Origin: Effrenium voratum
Lineage: Eukaryota; Sar; Dinophyceae; Suessiales; Symbiodiniaceae
Length of the DNA: 64,000 nt
Assembly (NCBI GenBank): GCA_963377175.1
Contig: CAUJNA010000491.1
Location: 1,046,572-1,110,571 of the forward strand
Reading direction: 5' to 3'
Shown: positions 43,301-53,998 of the stretch, one piece after another
Layout of the letters: each line of letters begins with the position of its first letter
Position numbering within the stretch: position 1 is the first letter of the stretch
Notes under the pieces: generated by a model
Told to the model about the DNA's origin: nothing
The model's database searches: none
Seen by the model: the letters and a program-made list of their open reading frames with translations, nothing else
Translations under genes and position numbers: made by a program

Positions 43301-43882
43301 ATGCCGTGGCTGGAATGGTGTCCGGATCCTCAACAACCAGATGCCCAGTGGGTCAAGATCTTTCATCCGGGATCATGGACTCCACATGAAGAACATGATG
43401 CTCCACCTCCACCGCACACGTATAGAGAGTGGAGGGAGTTCTATGCTCCCAACCCGGACCAAGACGGTGAGCAGCTCAATGTCACCATGTGGTACAAAAG
43501 AGACTGGGCCACAGAGGGCTATCGGAGAGTCGCTGCCCCTCAAGCTGGTCATGACTTTGATTCTATGTCTTTTCCTGATCATCACAGCGTGGCCACGCAA
43601 TCCGCGGCATTGAGTATGTCACCGCAGATGTTAGAAGCGATCCTTAGATCCTCGGATGCGGCGGATTTCTCTACCGAAGAACTGACTCGTCTCCAAGAGG
43701 GGATTTCTCAACAACTGACAGCTCGCGCACGTCACGCTTCCCAACTTCATCAACCTGTACGTGCATCACGTGGAATCACACCATCGGAGACTGTTGGGGT
43801 CTCCGACCCATACCGGCCTGTTAATCCTCCCGACAGCTGCAAAGCCAAGGCGAGACCTATCTTCGAGCTAAATGAGGACTAG
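43301..43882 (+). CDS. REW-domain paralog C
   Basis: 193 codons from ATG 43301. It has PWLEW, QWVKIFHPGSWTP, YREWREFYA and WYKRDWATEGYRRV in the family order, then a roughly 100-residue extension not found in A or B. The extension includes a helical segment LEAILRSSDAADFSTEELTR that looks like a small ubiquitin-binding-like or coiled helix pair (unassigned). Confidence 0.75.
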   Translation: MPWLEWCPDPQQPDAQWVKIFHPGSWTPHEEHDAPPPPHTYREWREFYAPNPDQDGEQLNVTMWYKRDWATEGYRRVAAPQAGHDFDSMSFPDHHSVATQSAALSMSPQMLEAILRSSDAADFSTEELTRLQEGISQQLTARARHASQLHQPVRASRGITPSETVGVSDPYRPVNPPDSCKAKARPIFELNED

Positions 43883-43928
43883 ACGCACGCGAGTGGGGTA
43901 GCATACAAAATAAGGGTGGTTTCCACAC

Positions 43929-43991
43929 TTGCATTACCTTGCTTGGTTGTTGCTGGTACATGGTTGTGCATGGTGCCTGTTCCTCTATCAG
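43929..43991 (+). promoter_or_regulatory. candidate trans-splice acceptor for paralog D
   Basis: TTGCATTACCTTGCTTGGTTGTTG, then GTGCCTGTTCCTCTATCAG (AG 43990-43991); first in-frame ATG is at 44033. Confidence 0.5.
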
Positions 43992-44032
43992 CTGGATCGG
44001 AGCCCGCGATACGCCTTGCCTCTTACTTCGAC

Positions 44033-44545
44033 ATGGACATCGAGGATTCGAAGCAGCACCCATGGCTCGAATACTCGGTCTGGCAGGATCAGGAGTGGGT
44101 GCGGATCTACACTGCAGGACAGCCTCAGCGATGGCACCACGGAGAAACTGTACCTGATCTACCAGACAATTCTTGTCGGGAATGGCAGCGGGTGACTGAT
44201 CCCAATGGGCGCACTGGTGAGCACGGTCAGGCATGGACCATCCGCGACTGGCAGCATCAGGGATACCAGCGCATTCTGTCTCGAATGGAGTCCTTCACAA
44301 CTCATCATTCGCATGATCAATCTCTTGGTGAAGTTCGGAATTCCGATGCCATTCCAGTTGAGGAGACGTTCACCTATGCTACTCCGTTTTCTCATGGTGA
44401 TCGCTCGACTGCTTCACAACTCGCTTCAGTCCTCTATGGCGACACTCGTAATGCTCAACGTGGTGATCTCTCGTTCCCGTCTTCTGAGCGGTTTAGGGCT
44501 GTTTCTCGTTCCCCTCGCCGCGGTGGATTTTTTGGTCAACGATAG
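44033..44545 (+). CDS. REW-domain paralog D with RS tail
   Basis: 170 codons from ATG 44033. The head combines a DMDI block like A/B with PWLEY like C. Then come EWVRIYTAGQPQRWH, CREWQRV and TIRDWQHQGYQRIL, and a C-terminal RAVSRSPRRGGFFGQR tail. It is the most divergent member and lies next to the 3' repeat. Confidence 0.7.
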   Translation: MDIEDSKQHPWLEYSVWQDQEWVRIYTAGQPQRWHHGETVPDLPDNSCREWQRVTDPNGRTGEHGQAWTIRDWQHQGYQRILSRMESFTTHHSHDQSLGEVRNSDAIPVEETFTYATPFSHGDRSTASQLASVLYGDTRNAQRGDLSFPSSERFRAVSRSPRRGGFFGQR

Positions 44546-44592
44546 GGACACGGGGTTGAGCATGTGATCAACCTGCGGAAAAGGAGACTTCT

Positions 44593-44611
44593 CGCCCCTC
44601 ATTGAGGGGCG
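44593..44611. other. hairpin abutting the right repeat
   Basis: CGCCCCTC-ATT-GAGGGGCG, a perfect 8-bp stem ending where the GT run before the right repeat begins. Could mark the 3' end of the internal transcript (stem-loop) or the pLTR junction. Confidence 0.6.
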
Positions 44612-44618
44612 TGTGTGT

Positions 44619-44947
44619 GCGGAGTGACAGAATGCCCTGTCACCACCCTTTCGGTTTCTCAGCAGGGGGGTCACCCGCAGTCACGACCGGTGACCCAACG
44701 AAGAGGGTCGTGACCTGCGCTGATATCTGACCTGATCAGTCAGACGTACCTGCCGAGATGGTTGTGTTGTTCTGAATGTCCTTTTGGTCCCCCCCTGAAC
44801 TGCCGTTGCTTCTGTGTGTCCCTGTTAAAGTAACTACAGGGAAGCCAAGCGTTATGCGAGTCGAACCTCATCATACTCGAGACTCATCAGTTGTACTCGA
44901 GACTCATCAGTTGTACTCGAAAGATTAGCACTCTCCATTTGGAGTTT

Positions 44948-44955
<8 letters not shown>
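44619..44955 (+). repeat. right terminal direct repeat (pseudo-LTR)
   Basis: 337 bp, near identical to 32811-33149, ending TAAGTGTGT that merges with a GT microsatellite. Confidence 0.9.
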
Positions 44956-45007
<52 letters not shown>

Positions 45008-45025
45008 TGGGTGCGTGCGTGCGTG

Positions 45026-45105
<80 letters not shown>

Positions 45106-45430
45106 TGGGTGGGTGGGTGTGGGTGGGGTGCGTGCGTGTGGGTGGGGTGTGGGTGTGGGTGGGGTGTGGGTGTGGGTGTGGGTGTGGGTGTGGGTGTGGG
45201 TGTGGGTGTGGGTGTGGGTGTGGGTGTGGTGTGGGTGGGGTGTGGGTGTGGGTGGGGTGTGGGTGTGGGTGGGTGGGGGTGGGGGTGGGTGGGTGGGTGG
45301 GTGGGTGGGTGGGTGGGTGGGTGGGTGGGTGGGTGGGTGGGTGGGTGGGTGGGTGGGTGGGTGGGTGGGTGGGTGGGTGGGTGGGTGGGTGGGTGGGTGG
45401 GTGGGTGGGTGGGTGGGTGGGTGGGTGGGG
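44947..45430. repeat. GT / GTGC / GTGTGG / GGGT microsatellite
   Basis: GT run (44952-45005), GTGC array (45008-45108), GGTGTGG variants (45110-45280), then about 36 uninterrupted GGGT units (45285-45428). Frames through it are artefacts. Confidence 0.95.
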
Positions 45431-46126
45431 TGTGTATGCTTTGGGGGGTGTACGCGGCAAACAAACATTGTTTCAACGCAAGCCCATCACGGACCCCGTC
45501 AACTCGAAACGCTCAACTCTTTTGTTGCCATGATTGAAAAATGGATTCTAATTGGAATAACTCACAATTGGGTCCGGCAAAGTGACATCCTCAAGACTTC
45601 GCTCTGAATGGTGGTGGTTTGTTCGCAACCCCCAAAGTAATTTGGAGAACGGAGGTTCTCAAAACGTAATCTTCAGGGGGGGGCGTTCGAAGATTTACAG
45701 GAGGTCCCTCCCCAAAGTTAGTCTTGTGTGCTGAAAGTGCAACTCATGCAGGGGGGGGGGGGGGATTTTTTCTTGGAGTGGCTTTGCGAATGCTCCAGCA
45801 AGCTCAAAATAGGTGAGCTGCACAAAACAAGCAAACCAACAAAGGAACAAGCCCTGAACAAAAAAAACAAGCAACCAAAGAGCCAAAAAACAAACAACCA
45901 ACGACCAACAAGGTGGTCTTCGCTTGAAGGGATAAACAGGTTCAATGAACCACTCCTCCAATGCTGGACTCCAAGCCTGTCAATAACCTACCAGTTTTCG
46001 CACTCGCGCTAGTCCACAATGACCAGAATCTGAAAGCCAGCCACAGGCATTTCCACGGCAAATCTGGGTCTTAGACATAGGACTCTTCTTCCGGGCCTGT
46101 CCGAGAGTTTGGTGATTGATTCTCAC
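45431..46126. other. noncoding-looking DNA
   Basis: Contains a G12 run (45751-45764) and AAAC-rich stretch; no gene or repeat family recognised. Confidence 0.4.
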
Positions 46127-46238
46127 CGCTTCCATGCAGGGTGCTGGCATAGTACACCACGACCTTGGAGAACAGGGCGCTCGACACACGACTGACAAAG
46201 CCACCGACACATTGCGACGTGCACAGAACATAACAGAC
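46127..46238 (-). CDS. candidate exon, membrane-like segment
   Basis: AG at 46239-46240, then VCYVLCTSQCVGGFVSRVSS followed by ALFSKVVVYYASTLHGS, then a canonical GTGAGA donor (46126-46121) on the minus strand. Frame, AG|G start and donor agree. The hydrophobic content suggests a membrane or buried segment. Family unknown. Confidence 0.5.
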
Positions 46239-49089
46239 CTCACATGACCCGCGGCGTTTTCCACGAAGCCCAAACACGGGCCTCGCTAGTCACCAGGTTG
46301 CCCGCAAGTCTGGCTCTTGTAGGAAATGGCCAGGGGCACTCGATGTGAGCTCTTCGAATTACTCAGTATATAAAAGTAGAAACCAAATATTTCACAAGAT
46401 TTATGAATCATATGAAGAAGTAAGATGAAGTAAGATTCCCGCCCGCTGTTCCACACAATGATTGTGCCCCGAAGGAACCGAAACTCGCTGGAAGCACCGC
46501 ACTCAGGCTCCCTACAAACCACGCCCGTTCATCCTTCAACTCAGGTTCCCAACATATCCCACTCGATTGCCTTTTGAGCCTCTTTTATTGGAAACATAGT
46601 TGGGGCGCGGAACTGTTCCCTGAGTCAAGGCTACCAGCCTGGGCCTAAATTGTCGCGTGCCTTTTGAGCCCTCTTTTGGGCCAGGTTCATTTATCCCCTG
46701 ACCCAATCCAAATGATGCGGCCTCTTGTTGTACCCTAAGCTCTTGCCCCCGCACGTGGCATAACACTCTGTCCGGTCAAAGTGCAAGATTTAGCCGCAAG
46801 TCTGCTGGCTTTGTAGCTTACCATTGTGCTGATTCTCCATCCCGCCCTCGTCTCACATTGGACACGTTCGCCCTTTCAGCCGTGGGGGGCCGTTGCAAGC
46901 AGCGCCGAGGTACTCCTCTTGGGGTGCTTCCAAAGGGACAAAACAGAGAAACACGGCATTCTGTGGGACACCCTATTTTCAGACACAGCCAAATGCAGGC
47001 TACAGTTTGAAGACTGCTTTCGCGTATCCACCACCAACAAGGGGAAGCGTGGAAGAGAAAATCCGCTAAGACCACCAAAAGGCACCCACACTCATGTGCC
47101 CGTGTCTGACAGGGGAACCCCTGTCGGTTTCCTTTTGGCTTCCCTCTAAACCACCCCCGGAAACAGGGTACAGGCTTCCCTCAAGAAAAAACAAACTCAT
47201 GTAGACACAAAAGAGGGTTCCTGTTAGTTTGCCAAAAGACGCGTTAAATGGCCACCGAGCATGATCATGCAAGAGGGGCCTGCGAAGCCACACTCTTCAC
47301 GGCATGCGGGAAGCTGACAAAAAGGGTCTTGGCAAAAAACTAAACACATCACAGTACAAAACCTGTGTTCAAGACCTTGCACCCTGATATGACATCAGCA
47401 CCTCTAGCTGAAGGGTCTAAATCATTGCAAGTTATTGTTTCATGATCATGAACCAGCGTCTTCAGCACCATGATCATGAACCAGCGGCTTCTGCACCACG
47501 AAATCCCATCTAGATGGCGAGTTTGAGGCCCGTTAGTACCATACTTCCCCCAACCGACAAGACATGCAACCGGAACCCGCATGCCAAGCGAGCGAAATGC
47601 ATTCTCTTCAGGTGCGCTCGTTACAATTCCAAGCTGCGCAAGTGCCAGGCAAAGGCGTACGACAAGATCTAGGTTTATCCCCTCGTTGGTCAAACAAAAA
47701 GACCACGAGGCGCCGCACTTTGGGCCCTTATCCAATAAACAAACATGTTGGGAACTTCACGAACTTGAAGCTCACTTGAAACAACCAGCACCTTGGCAAC
47801 CAAATCAGCTACAATGTGCATTAGGGGCTGTTCGCTTTCCCCCTTTTCCGGTTGTTTTGTGCGCCGCTTTTCTTTTTTTTTGAAGGCCCGGCCAAAGAAT
47901 CGGCCCAAGAATCGGCACGATCCGCCATGGCGCGCGCGCGCCGGTTATATGGGGCCCCCGGCGGAGCCGGGGTCCATGCGAGCCGCCTGGGCCACTTTGG
48001 CCGCCTCCGGGTGGTCACCCTGCCAGGTGCCCTGCTCGAAGCTGCCCGAGTGGCTGCCAGGCACCTGGCGCGAGCCAGGATCTAACTAAGCTTGAAGTGT
48101 TCCATTTTGTCGTTTTTGGGTGTGGTGATATGTGGTGATAAAGTACTAGTAAGTAGCTATGTTGGTACAAGCTCAACTTATTTCATACCTGTGGGATTTT
48201 TTCATGAAGGGAATCCGCTTCAAAGTGATGGACCAGTCATGGGAATCAACCACCGTGGCTTTTTACGCGGGTTCTTGTCCATGCTCTCCTCCTGGAATCT
48301 CATCCAGGGGCCCTGTCAAGCTGTTTACAGCCCAAGGGCCCAAAGGTTGTGCGTTTTATTTGGTTCAGCCTTTGAGATCAACTTCCAAAACCAAAAACAA
48401 ATTGCCCTTGGCATACTCTCGATGTGGATTTTACCAAGGGGGTTGGTTCAGGTTTTGAACATGATTAAAAACACATTGGAAATGATCATTGGCAGAGATG
48501 CAGGCAAGGTACTGAAACAAAACCATACCTACATCCAGGTCACCCCAAAACACCCCTCCACTCATTAGCAAGTTGGTTCTTCATGTGAACTGATTCCAAC
48601 TTGGAGAATAATTAACCCCCCAAACAATTGGCCTCTGTCGAAAGAAGCGCTGTTCTTGAGACATCAAAGAGCCGTTCAGGAGAAATTTGCAGGTGGGGAG
48701 CCTGGGACTCCTCCAATCGACATGGAAGCCACAGGCGTGAAAAATGGGATGTCCGAGCCAAAAGCTATGGCAAGACTGGCGAAAGGCAGGGTTCAAACTA
48801 TGCGTACACATACCAAAAGGCAACTGGAATCGAAATGGCTGCAGGCTTGGTTTCGAGCAACTGAGTTAAAGTAGGCCATGCAAGTAGTGGACTTCAGCTT
48901 TTGCACAACGACTGCCTTTTAAACTTAGATTCTGGCCAGTGTAGAGACGCTCAAGATCTCAAAGAAAGTCATTGGAGAGGTGAGGTAAGGGTACATACCC
49001 CCACGGACTGGGAAATCATGAGGCCTAACTAATGGGGCTAAAGTTGACTTTCCATTTACCTACCGCGACATGGATCAAACGGGCACAAC
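46239..49089. other. mostly noncoding DNA with weak exon candidates
   Basis: A minus-strand frame at 47525-47600 ending ACLVGWGKYG is weakly reminiscent of a decayed RCC1-like blade. A GC-rich block at 47930-48080 is open on both strands without motif. A 31-bp imperfect tandem CATGATCATGAACCAGCG lies at about 47439-47500. Confidence 0.35.
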
Positions 49090-49187
49090 ATTTCTCCCGT
49101 TCACGATGGCGCGCCAAGGCTCAAAGCGCGTGGCGCCGTTCTCAAGCGTAAAGGCGTCGGTGGCCCAAATGGTGTTGAGGCCCCACT
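49090..49187 (-). CDS. candidate degenerate RCC1-like exon
   Basis: The GC-rich minus-strand frame WGLNTIWATDAFTLENGATR then FEPWRAIVNG resembles N-V-x-x-I-x-A-T-x-A-F-x-x-L-x-x-G of the repeat family. The boundaries and membership are uncertain. Confidence 0.35.
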
Positions 49188-50476
49188 GCAGAGGTCGCTG
49201 CAGTGGGATCTTGCTGGTGTCTACCACGTCTCGGTGCATGTCACCTGCCCAATGGAAGTCCATTGGATGGGACCTTGTCATCGGGTGACCCTTCCAAGAA
49301 TTGAAGGGCACTTAGGGGCGTGGTGCCACTTAACGAAGTAGTTGGGTCACAACCCCTTTCTGTCGGAAAAGCTTAGCGCACAAGTCAGGGTCGCCTCGGC
49401 ATACGTGCAACAAGGTCCTGATGCCTGCTGTATCTGAACATTCCCAGTGGGGTAGCAAACGTGCCCGAAAGTGGCAATGAGGCTAATGATCTGAAGATTG
49501 CCAGTAGAAACCAAAGAAAACCCCGGCGAATGATTTTCGAAAGCAACCTTACCCGGATCATCTTCTGTGGTTATTAGTTGCATCTTCACATATTTTCGAT
49601 GACATCAACTAACCTGCTGAGCTTCTTCCTTGGGGCCTTACCCCCAACCTTACAGAACCTGCCTTCACAAAAGCTGGTTGGGCAACTCAAGTAAGAGAAA
49701 GGCTTGTAAAGTTGCCACCGACTCATGCCATGGCCCCGATGCAAAGGGATGCAAAGGACCACTTGTAGTTGATGGAAGTCAAGGCGAGCAACGCCTTGCT
49801 TGGACATAGCAAGAGCACTTGATTTCAAGGACAGCATGCTGCTGGATCCTTGACTCAAAGATAAACATGATCCTCAGCTCCCCAGTTGGGCGTGGGGTTC
49901 CCGGCACAGGGCGTATCCAGAAATCAGAGTCTTAACTGCAAGCCGGGAGACATCGATTTGCCCAATTGGTTTGATCGCCTGAGACCTGGCGAAGGCTACC
50001 CTCGCAGGGGGCCAACTCTAGAAAAACATGTCCCGACACAAAGGTTGCACATGGAAACTCGCTTGTTGGCATAAAGGTGTTTGAACTCAAGGGCACAATC
50101 CATGCTAGCAAAAACAGGAAAGGAGGAACCCGGAAAGGGTGAAACAACCTCCAGAATAAGTGACCTGAGTCACGATCCCTTCGCGAGCCTCGCCTTCGGC
50201 AAAGGAAACAAGCGCACCGGGTTGGTCAAGCCTTTGCTACTGGCATGGGCGCCTCCTTTGTCTAAAGGATCAAGCATGGCTAAGCACGGTTGAGCTGTGT
50301 GAACAACTCGCCCCCAGCGCAAAACACAATCAACATAAATCCCCCCTTGCCATCCCCGTAGAAGCACCGCATCCCCGACCCCAAGAGCGCCTTCAGGCAT
50401 GCCCGGCGGCAGGATCAAAAGCCGCACTTCCCAGGCAATTCCGTGATGAGAGCCTCGCAGGTGGGTAGCCTCTTAC

Positions 50477-50537
50477 CATCTTCCACACACTCCGGAATCC
50501 CAAACACCGCCCGTTTCAGCGTTGCGGAAACCGAACT
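50477..50537 (-). CDS. candidate exon, function unknown
   Basis: The minus-strand frame SSVSATLKRAVFGIPECVED ends at a canonical GGTAAGAG donor (GT at 50476-50475). The acceptor side is less clear. No family recognised. Confidence 0.35.
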
Positions 50538-53501
50538 GGACTTCTGGGCTTTTAAACTAGTGAGCTTGTTTCTGCCTTGACATGTCTGATATGTTTGAAG
50601 TGACTTGGTAGGACCACAAGCCGCCCAACCTCGGACCTCCAGCCCTCGCCTTCTCCATGCTCTTGCCGTGCCAGCTCCGATGCCTGAAGGCCCCGAAGAA
50701 CGCCCATGAAAGCCACATAGATACAACTCTTGGAGCTGGTTTTAACGGGAGGCCAACGGGAAAACCACCATTTTGGGGTCGGCGTAACTTGGCACATACC
50801 CATAGTTGCCTTGTTGTTTTCAAACGCCCCTGTTTTGCGATGCTTTCCACCTCTTCAGAATCGCCACAAGGTGTTGAAATCGCTGTCCTGCAGAGTTTGC
50901 GTCCGGGGACAGATACTGATGGACAAAACTCCGCCTAGCTTGGTTGAAACCCTAGTACCAAGTGATCAAATGCTGTCAATTGGCAGTTGCCGGTAGCTTC
51001 TGCGCCAATACTTTACCATGTTGTTGAAGTGTCCAACGTGTGTTTGCGTCGCGAACTCGGCTATCAACTGGAGCTTGATTTCATCTTGCACCCTGGATAA
51101 GTGAAAGGCGTGTCTTAGCAGAGTCTCTACTTTCGGCAACGCCGTTGCCAAGAGGGCGTGACGCTGCATCAACCGCTGCATGTCTGATGGACGATGTCAT
51201 TGTTGCACGCACGTTGCAGGTCAGCAAGCTGCAACTCAGGACCGTTACTTCACGCACCATTCGCTGCATCACAGAGTGCATCACCTGCATCATGGAGGCT
51301 GTGGCTTTGCAGACCGGCAACCTGCACGCCTTCACAAGTCACCCGGCCCTGAATCACCTCAATCATTTGCACGTTGTAGGGCAACCACAAACTCTGCATG
51401 TCACGCATCGCCCGCATCATTTACAGTCACAACCAAAAGCTCCATTCGCTTTGGGCACGCGAGATCCCTGACGACAAATTAACGCCCGCCTGGAGCACTA
51501 GAGGGTCTTCGGCTAAGCTCATCAGCGCCGGTTCCTGTCTGGGGGGAAGAGGACAATGTGTTTTGTTTCGATTGCGCCCTGGCAAGAGCAAACCAGAAAG
51601 GACGCCAAAACAACCTCTTCATGCCGAAAAAAACCACTTTTTGGCATGGTTGTTCTATTTCACACTGGGATTCCTCTCGTCATCACGCCTCGTCTCTGAG
51701 ATTGAGAGCGAACGAAGGAAATGAGTGAGTGAGGAAGTGAAAGAGTGAGAGGTGAGTAACAGTGAAGCTCAGGTCAGAAAACGTTGTCCCCTTTGAGTGT
51801 GTTTGGTGTCTGATGGGGGCAGAGTCTATGTGGTGCACTCCGTGAGAATAGTCACTCAACAAACCGGTGCAGACTAGTTAGGCTAAGACCTCCTTCTTGA
51901 ACCATACCATAAGCTCAACTCCGGAATGGAGTGGCAAACAGCAAACTTGTTGGTGCCACAATGCTTTCTGAGCCCGTCTTCGAGCATGGAAGATTTCTGG
52001 CAAGCCCCTACACGATACCTGCGAGTTACGGGAGGGATCCATGATGATATTGTGAGGATGGATACAATCTCGCACGAGTTGGGATGGATAAAGGCTATGA
52101 GTACTGGGATAAACATGGACAACCCCCCTACCAACTGGTGCGAAACGGATTTTGCCCAGCAGTGCCGGCTATTTCTCGCAAAGCGATATTATATGGGCCC
52201 AAAAACCAGCAATAGACCTGCAAAGCCGGCCCACCCAAAAGCAATATCCTAATAATGCCCGCTCATATATGGTCATTGTGTTGCCTTTCTGTTGGGGTGC
52301 CTGAAACGCCAGATCCCCACTCCTCCGTTCGTGCACGGGCGGGCCGTGTGTTGCAAGCAAAATTGAATTGCGAATCGCGGGAGGGGTTCGCCTCATGCGA
52401 GAAGAAACGACAGACTCAAGCCAGCCCCCGAAGCCGACAATTGTCATGAAACGGAACCTGGGAAAAAAGCCACCAGACAATTTGCTGGTTTGCAGGGATT
52501 GCTTGCAAATACCTGGCAACCACCAAGCTCAATTCTTGGCTTTGCATTTGAGGCAGGGCTCCCGACGTTTCCAACCTATAAGCATTACCTTTAGCAAGGC
52601 GGCTCACCTTAATTGGGCAAAAGGGTGTTAAAATAGGGGGTCCGGATTTTGTTGCAAGGAAAAAACACATCCTCTTTGGTGTCCTTCCGGGAAACACGAA
52701 GCATGGGGCTCTTCTCTTCCAACCTGCCGAAAAAAGCCACGCCTTGGCGGGGTCCAAAGGCCACTTCAGCAGCTGGGTGCTGTCCCCGAAGCGCACGTTG
52801 CGGCCCCCGGACATCCGGCCCGTGGACAACTCCTAGGGGCCGGATATTTTGATTGGTTCTTTTTTTTGCGTACCCGGTTTATTTCGTGGTTTCTAACAGA
52901 AACCAAAAGGGTGGGGGATGTTTTGAGGATAATTTGCTTTGGCGGTTTTTAAGGGAAGCCAAAAGGAACACCACCATTTTGTCTTGTTGGGGGGATGACT
53001 GCGGCCAGAGGATTCCGAACGGACCTGGAAGCCACATGTTATTTGTGCTAGACACTCTGTGGCCTGTTTTTCTCTGGATCAAAACGGGGCAACCCAATGA
53101 TCGGTTCGATTTGCATCGGAGTTGTGGGGGCACCGAAACTCACCAATACTTTTTAGCCAATGGTCGATTCGCTTCAAGCGGCTGAATTCTAATTGTTGGG
53201 CGTCCCCCAATTCCATGTCGCTCTCCCAAAAAGACTTTCAACTACAGGACAAATGAGGGGTCCACATCTTTTCCGATGAGCAGCGCTTTTCATCCCAAGA
53301 TATCCCAAGCAAACAGTTCCAAGCGTCCAGTTCCCGCTCTCTTCCAGCAGCTTGGGAGATCCCTTTGTGGGAGTCAATTCAAGGGAAGCCCTGCCTTGCG
53401 GGCCCATCCAGGACTTTCAGTTGAATTCCAAAACCCCCCTCTCCATCAAACATTAAGCAAGGAAACCAACGGAATCGGAGAAAGCAAAATCTTAACAACA
53501 T
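50538..53501. other. no confirmed gene
   Basis: Intron-like or intergenic. A helical 71-residue minus-strand frame at 50966-51181 is open but has no splice or motif support. Confidence 0.35.
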
Positions 53502-53606
53502 CTAGGTCCTCCGGTAGAGAGGTTGGAATAAGGGTAACCCTTTTCCTGTAGTCTATTTTGGTAGGAGAACCCTCCCCCCAAAAAAGGCTACTACTGGGGG
53601 ACCTAG
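53502..53606. mobile_element. MITE-like element, family 2
   Basis: CTAGGTCCTCCGGTAGAGAGG ... GGGGACCTAG, 105 bp; the terminal CTAGGTCC/GGACCTAG inverted repeat is perfect over 7-8 bp in this copy. Confidence 0.8.
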
Positions 53607-53904
53607 CCATGTTGCAAGGACACCCATCTCTTTCTGGACATGTTCTACCCACGTCCGTGGCTTCCCCTTGAAAGATTTCAGGACTTGTCAAGGAAAGTTT
53701 GCCCACACTGCGTGCACGAAAAGCATGTCCTCAAAACTACCCTCTAAACTTGTGGTTTCAAGGAAACTTGTCCAACCAATGAAATTTGGAGAAGCCTTCA
53801 CAATGTTTCCACCTGAAGGTACCCAGTCATACATGGCCTTTAAGAACCCAACACCAACTCTGTTGTTCCTTGTTGCGCTGGTTTGAAAGGAAAGGCCGCC
53901 ATAC

Positions 53905-53998
53905 CCAAGCTGTCAGCCAGCGTTTCTTCTCCTCCAGGGCGGCGGCCACCGTCTCTTTGGAGCTGCGCTGCTCCAGTACCACCACGCCGTCCTGCTTC
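53905..53998 (-). CDS. candidate exon, function unknown
   Basis: Acceptor CCGATAG, then KQDGVVVLEQRSSKETVAAA followed by LEEKKRWLTAW, then a GTATGG donor on the minus strand. Codons are GC3-rich in AT-richer surroundings. It looks like a genuine strand-helix coding exon; family unknown. Confidence 0.55.

Noticed and set aside
44852..45607. PTHPPT and GWVGGW type ORFs
   Set aside because: Artefact of (GGGT)n and (GTGC)n repeats.
47930..48080. GC-rich block as a gene start (MARARRLYGAPGG frame)
   Set aside because: Open on both strands owing to GC richness; no splice sites or motif decide the strand.
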